From Pantoea vagans (lineage in GTDB: Bacteria > Pseudomonadota > Gammaproteobacteria > Enterobacterales > Enterobacteriaceae), in NCBI RefSeq assembly GCF_001506165.1, contig NZ_CP011427.1, positions 3,534,001 through 3,598,000 of the forward strand: a stretch of DNA of 64,000 nt, given 5' to 3'. Each line of letters starts with the position of its first letter. Positions within the stretch are counted from its first letter, which is position 1. Position numbers and translations under genes: made by a program. Of this stretch, positions 61,241-64,000 are shown one piece after another. The notes beneath the pieces are model-generated. The model was not told the origin of the DNA. It saw nothing but the letters and a program-made list of their open reading frames with translations, and searched no databases.

Positions 61241-61375
61241 TTATTTGTCAGCTGCGTGTGAGATCGCGCCACCCAAATGGGAGACATCTTCACCAAAGCC
61301 GTGGAAAGTGTTGCAGGCACTCAAAGCGGAGGAGACCAGCAACGCAAAAACAGCCAACTTCGCTATCTTTTTCAT
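61241..61375 (-). CDS. ecnA: EcnA, entericidin A-like small lipoprotein
   Basis: A 44-residue lipoprotein: signal MKKIAKLAVFALLVSSALSA, lipobox LSAC (Cys21), mature part NTFHGFGEDVSHLGGAISHA. It matches entericidin A, the antidote member, and precedes ecnB in transcription as in E. coli. The 102-base gap before ecnB could hold a separate ecnB promoter, which in Citrobacter and E. coli depends on RpoS. Both genes point away from efp's promoter, on the same strand. Confidence 0.88.
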   Translation of the reverse strand: MKKIAKLAVFALLVSSALSACNTFHGFGEDVSHLGGAISHAADK

Positions 61376-61395
61376 TTTTCTGAACTCATAGAATG

Positions 61396-61421
61396 AAAAA
61401 AGGCGCATCGATGATGCGCCT
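61396..61421 (-). terminator. efp terminator
   Basis: GGCGCATC, loop GAT, GATGCGCC at 61402-61420, which on the minus strand runs into TTTTTTCATTC, 11 bases after the efp stop. Confidence 0.88.
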
Positions 61422-61431
61422 GATTTGACGA

Positions 61432-61998
61432 TTATTTTACGCGGGAAACGTATTCGCCAGAGCGGGTATCCACTTTAACGACTTCGCCAATCTGCACGAA
61501 CAGTGGAACTTTGATCACTGCGCCAGTCGACAGAGTAGCGGGTTTGCCGCCGGTACCTGCGGTGTCACCTTTCAGGCCAGGGTCAGTTTCAGTCACTTCA
61601 GCTTCGATGAAGTTCGGTGGCTGAACCGCGATCGCTTTATCGTTCCACAGGGTAACGATACAATCAGCGTTGTCCTGCAACCATTTGGTCACGTCATCCA
61701 GCACTTTAGCTTCGATCTGATACTGCTCGAAAGACTCTGGGTGCATGAAGTAGTAGAAGTCGCCGTCATTGTAAGAGTACTGCAGCGTCATATCACGAAC
61801 GTCTGCGCCTTCGGCAGAGTCAGTAGATTTGAAAGTCTTCTCAACGCGAGAACCGGTCAGCAGACGACGCATTTTCACGCGTGCAAATGCCTGGCCTTTA
61901 CCCGGCTTGACGAACTCACTGGCTTCGATGGCATATGGCTCGCCTTCGAACATGATTTTAAGACCGGGACGGAAATCGTTGCTAAGATAAGTCGCCAT
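61432..61998 (-). CDS. efp: EF-P, translation elongation factor P
   Basis: EF-P rescues ribosomes stalled at polyproline. The start at 61998 ([20 protein letters not shown]) gives 188 residues, the E. coli length. The modified residue is Lys34 in VKPGKGQAF, the EpmA/EpmB type, in keeping with both modification genes lying beside it. The three domains end in the conserved [12 protein letters not shown]. It is divergent from epmB, with 41 bases between the two starts. Confidence 0.97.
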   Translation of the reverse strand: MATYLSNDFRPGLKIMFEGEPYAIEASEFVKPGKGQAFARVKMRRLLTGSRVEKTFKSTDSAEGADVRDMTLQYSYNDGDFYYFMHPESFEQYQIEAKVLDDVTKWLQDNADCIVTLWNDKAIAVQPPNFIEAEVTETDPGLKGDTAGTGGKPATLSTGAVIKVPLFVQIGEVVKVDTRSGEYVSRVK

Positions 61999-62039
61999 AA
62001 AGGCCCTCTGTAAATATTGAACTGGTAATAGCCAAAAAA

Positions 62040-63068
62040 ATGGCAAACATTGTAACCCTAAATCCCCCCATCAGAGAAGATTGGTTGCAGCAACTTGCTG
62101 ATGTTGTCACCGATCCTACTGAATTACTGCAACTTTTATCTCTCGATCATCATGCAGATTTGGCCGCAGGCCACGATGCGCGCAAGCTTTTTGCCCTGCG
62201 CGTGCCTCGCGCCTTCATTCAGCGTATGGCGATCGGTGATCCACAAGACCCTCTGTTGCTGCAAGTTTTGACCAGCCGTCAGGAATTTAATGATGCGCCA
62301 GGTTACAGCACCGACCCGCTCGACGAACAGAGCAGCGTGGTGCCGGGTTTACTGCATAAGTATAGAAACCGTGCGCTGCTGCTGGTGAAAGGCGGTTGTG
62401 CCGTCAACTGCCGCTACTGTTTCCGCCGCCATTTCCCCTATCAGGATAACCAGGGCAATAAACGCAACTGGCAGGCTGCGATTGATTACATTGCGGAACA
62501 TCCAGAACTGGATGAGATCATCTTCTCCGGTGGCGATCCGCTGATGGCGAAAGATCATGAGCTGGCGTGGCTGGTTGGCGCGCTGGAAAAAATTCCGCAT
62601 CTGAAACGTTTGCGTATCCACAGCCGCTTGCCGGTGGTGATCCCTGCTCGCATCACTGAAGGATTGTGTCAGATTCTGGCTGAGACGCGCCTGCAAGTGT
62701 TAATGGTCAGTCATATCAACCACGCGCAGGAGATTGATGACGAGCTGCGCTATGGCATGCAGATGTTGAAGCGTGCAGGTGTGACGTTGCTCAATCAGAG
62801 TGTGCTGCTACGTGGCATCAACGATGATGCGCAAGCACTGGCCAACCTGAGTAATGCGTTATTTGATGCGGGCATTCTGCCTTACTACCTGCACGTGCTG
62901 GATAAAGTGCAGGGTGCCGCCCATTTCTTTGTTTCCGACGATGAAGCCCGTGCGCTTGTGCGTCAATTGTTGACGATGGTGTCAGGCTACATGGTGCCGA
63001 AGCTGGCGCGTGAGATTGGTGGTGAACCCAGCAAAACGCCGCTGGATTTACAGCTCCGTCAGGAATAA
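62040..63068 (+). CDS. epmB: EpmB, lysine 2,3-aminomutase for EF-P modification
   Basis: EpmB (YjeK) is a radical-SAM, PLP-dependent enzyme that makes (R)-beta-lysine for EF-P. The 342 residues equal E. coli. The [4Fe-4S] motif is [17 protein letters not shown] (CX3CX2C). The PLP lysine region lies near the C-terminus ([20 protein letters not shown]). It ends at a terminator shared with yjeI. Confidence 0.96.
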   Translation: MANIVTLNPPIREDWLQQLADVVTDPTELLQLLSLDHHADLAAGHDARKLFALRVPRAFIQRMAIGDPQDPLLLQVLTSRQEFNDAPGYSTDPLDEQSSVVPGLLHKYRNRALLLVKGGCAVNCRYCFRRHFPYQDNQGNKRNWQAAIDYIAEHPELDEIIFSGGDPLMAKDHELAWLVGALEKIPHLKRLRIHSRLPVVIPARITEGLCQILAETRLQVLMVSHINHAQEIDDELRYGMQMLKRAGVTLLNQSVLLRGINDDAQALANLSNALFDAGILPYYLHVLDKVQGAAHFFVSDDEARALVRQLLTMVSGYMVPKLAREIGGEPSKTPLDLQLRQE

Positions 63069-63093
63069 AAAAAGCCGCATCAGCGGCTTTTTT
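63067..63093. terminator. Bidirectional terminator between epmB and yjeI
   Basis: A run of A, stem GCCGC, loop ATCA, GCGGC and a run of T, overlapping the epmB stop; symmetric for the convergent yjeI. Confidence 0.88.
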
Positions 63094-63111
63094 CATATTC
63101 ATTCCGTGCCA

Positions 63112-63459
63112 TTAAGGGCACTTATACACCTGACCAGACATTTTGCTGTCAAGCGGTGCAAAAGCAGACAGCAGGTTCTGCGTTGGGCTGGTTGCACCGT
63201 AAATCACGTTGCCGCCCATTTCTGCCGCACGGTTACGCAGGTCATTGGCTGCGCCACGCAGAGAACTGCCTTCACCGCCTGAACCGCTCAACCAGTTGCT
63301 CTGTGAGCCGGTGACGTTACCCAGAAGCTGACATTGGCTGCCAGGCTGTTGGTCGACGAAGGTCACACGTTCGCCGCCTGAACTCAGTTGATTGGAGCTG
63401 CTGCAGCCCGCCAGCAGTAAAGTCCCTACCGCCAGTCCGAGCAAGAGGTTAATCCGCAT
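63112..63459 (-). CDS. yjeI: YjeI, DUF4156 lipoprotein
   Basis: A 115-residue predicted lipoprotein: signal MRINLLLGLAVGTLLLAG with lipobox LLAGC (Cys19), then a Ser/Gly-rich region and a conserved DUF4156 core (QCQLLGNVTGSQSNWLSGSG, RGAANDLRNRAAEMGGNVIY). E. coli YjeI lies at the same place beside groL; its function is unknown. The ATG at 63459 has GGGG suitably placed; four upstream codons are open. Confidence 0.9.
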   Translation of the reverse strand: MRINLLLGLAVGTLLLAGCSSSNQLSSGGERVTFVDQQPGSQCQLLGNVTGSQSNWLSGSGGEGSSLRGAANDLRNRAAEMGGNVIYGATSPTQNLLSAFAPLDSKMSGQVYKCP

Positions 63460-63773
63460 TGTAATCCCCATTTATTATCATCAGTGTCGGGCGGCAGCGT
63501 AGCAGAAAAACGCACATTTTTTCTGAACATTCATTGCCACCTACCCTAAATAGTTCCAGGTGCAGAAAGGCGGCAAGGGCATGAATCCCCAAGAGCTTAC
63601 TCCAGTAAGTGACTGGGGTGAATGAACGCAGCCAACGCATCTGCAGCCAGAAATATGACGGGTAAAACCCGCAATATTGCGCTCCTACTTATACCTTGTT
63701 CGCCGCCAAAAGAAAAACCCCCGACCGTTTCCAATCGAGGGTTTTTCACATGACTTAAGCAGTCAGGGGCAAA
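63460..63773. other. Gap between yjeI and groL: promoter, repeat and groL terminator
   Basis: This 314-base interval holds the presumed yjeI promoter, a 123-base palindromic repeat (63542-63664) and the groL terminator (63713-63746), whose imperfect arms AAAAACCCCCGA / TCGAGGGTTTTT run into T on the minus strand. No coding frame is supported. Confidence 0.75.
63542..63664. repeat. Large palindromic intergenic repeat upstream of groL 3' end
   Basis: The ends TACCC and GGGTA are inverted, the subterminal GGTGCAG / CTGCAGCC pair, and the centre folds as CCCCAAGAGCTTACT / AGTAAGTGACTGGGG around CC. The sequence (with GGCGGCAAG and GCAGCCAACGCA blocks) resembles a dispersed element I know from several Enterobacterales intergenic regions. 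It is a non-coding miniature repeat, not an insertion sequence. Confidence 0.65.

Positions 63774-64000
<227 letters not shown>

Overview
The window is chromosomal DNA from a member of the Enterobacterales. Nearly every protein matches an Escherichia coli housekeeping protein in length and motifs, and gene order follows E. coli blocks (rlmE-ftsH/yhbY/greA/dacB, obgE-rpmA-rplU/ispB/sfsB/murA, mla, kds-lpt-rpoN, sspBA-rpsI-rplM-zapE/zapG-degQS, groL/yjeI/epmB/efp). The dacB-pmrAB linkage and the intergenic palindromes suggest Erwiniaceae (Pantoea/Erwinia type). The genus is an inference. I saw no prophage, transposase, tRNA, rRNA or CRISPR array.

Layout. 1-5748: ftsH (cut by the window edge), rlmE, yhbY, greA with a palindromic attenuator-like leader, dacB, and an overlapping PmrA/PmrB-type two-component system. 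5745-23647: a nearly complete enterobactin locus (fepA, fes, entF, fepCGD, entS, fepB, entCEBAH) arranged around three Fur-box-like sites in its divergent promoter regions. It lacks entD and the MbtH-like ybdZ. 23784-32392: obgE, rpmA, rplU, ispB, sfsB, murA, ibaG and the phospholipid-transport operon mlaFEDCB. 32620-40618: yrbG, kdsD, kdsC, lptCAB, rpoN, hpf, ptsN, rapZ, npr. 40625-44580: mtgA, a low-GC gap with a perfect CRP-type site, the ArcZ small RNA, and arcB.

45467-52819 is the most unusual part. The position occupied by gltBD in E. coli holds an 1843-residue glutamate-synthase-like large subunit. It is followed not by GltD but by a CysJ-like FMN/FAD diflavin reductase. The synthase has an intact glutamine amidotransferase domain but a CX5CX3C iron-sulfur motif where glutamate synthases have CX5CX4C. 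I infer a glutamate synthase (or related amidotransferase) that draws NADPH electrons through a flavodoxin-type module.

52954-64000: sspB, sspA, rpsI, rplM, zapE, zapG, degQ, degS. After a junction not found in E. coli come the EF-P modification genes (epmA, efp, epmB) around an entericidin pair (ecnA, ecnB), then yjeI, a 123-bp palindromic repeat, and the 3' end of groL.

Functional links: Fur-controlled enterobactin genes cover synthesis (EntCBAEF, with EntH proofreading), export (EntS), uptake (FepA, FepB, FepDGC) and iron release (Fes). The adjacent PmrB carries two periplasmic ExxE motifs of the kind that bind Fe(III) in Salmonella. Mla, Lpt, Kds, MurA, MtgA, DacB and DegS form an envelope-biogenesis set.
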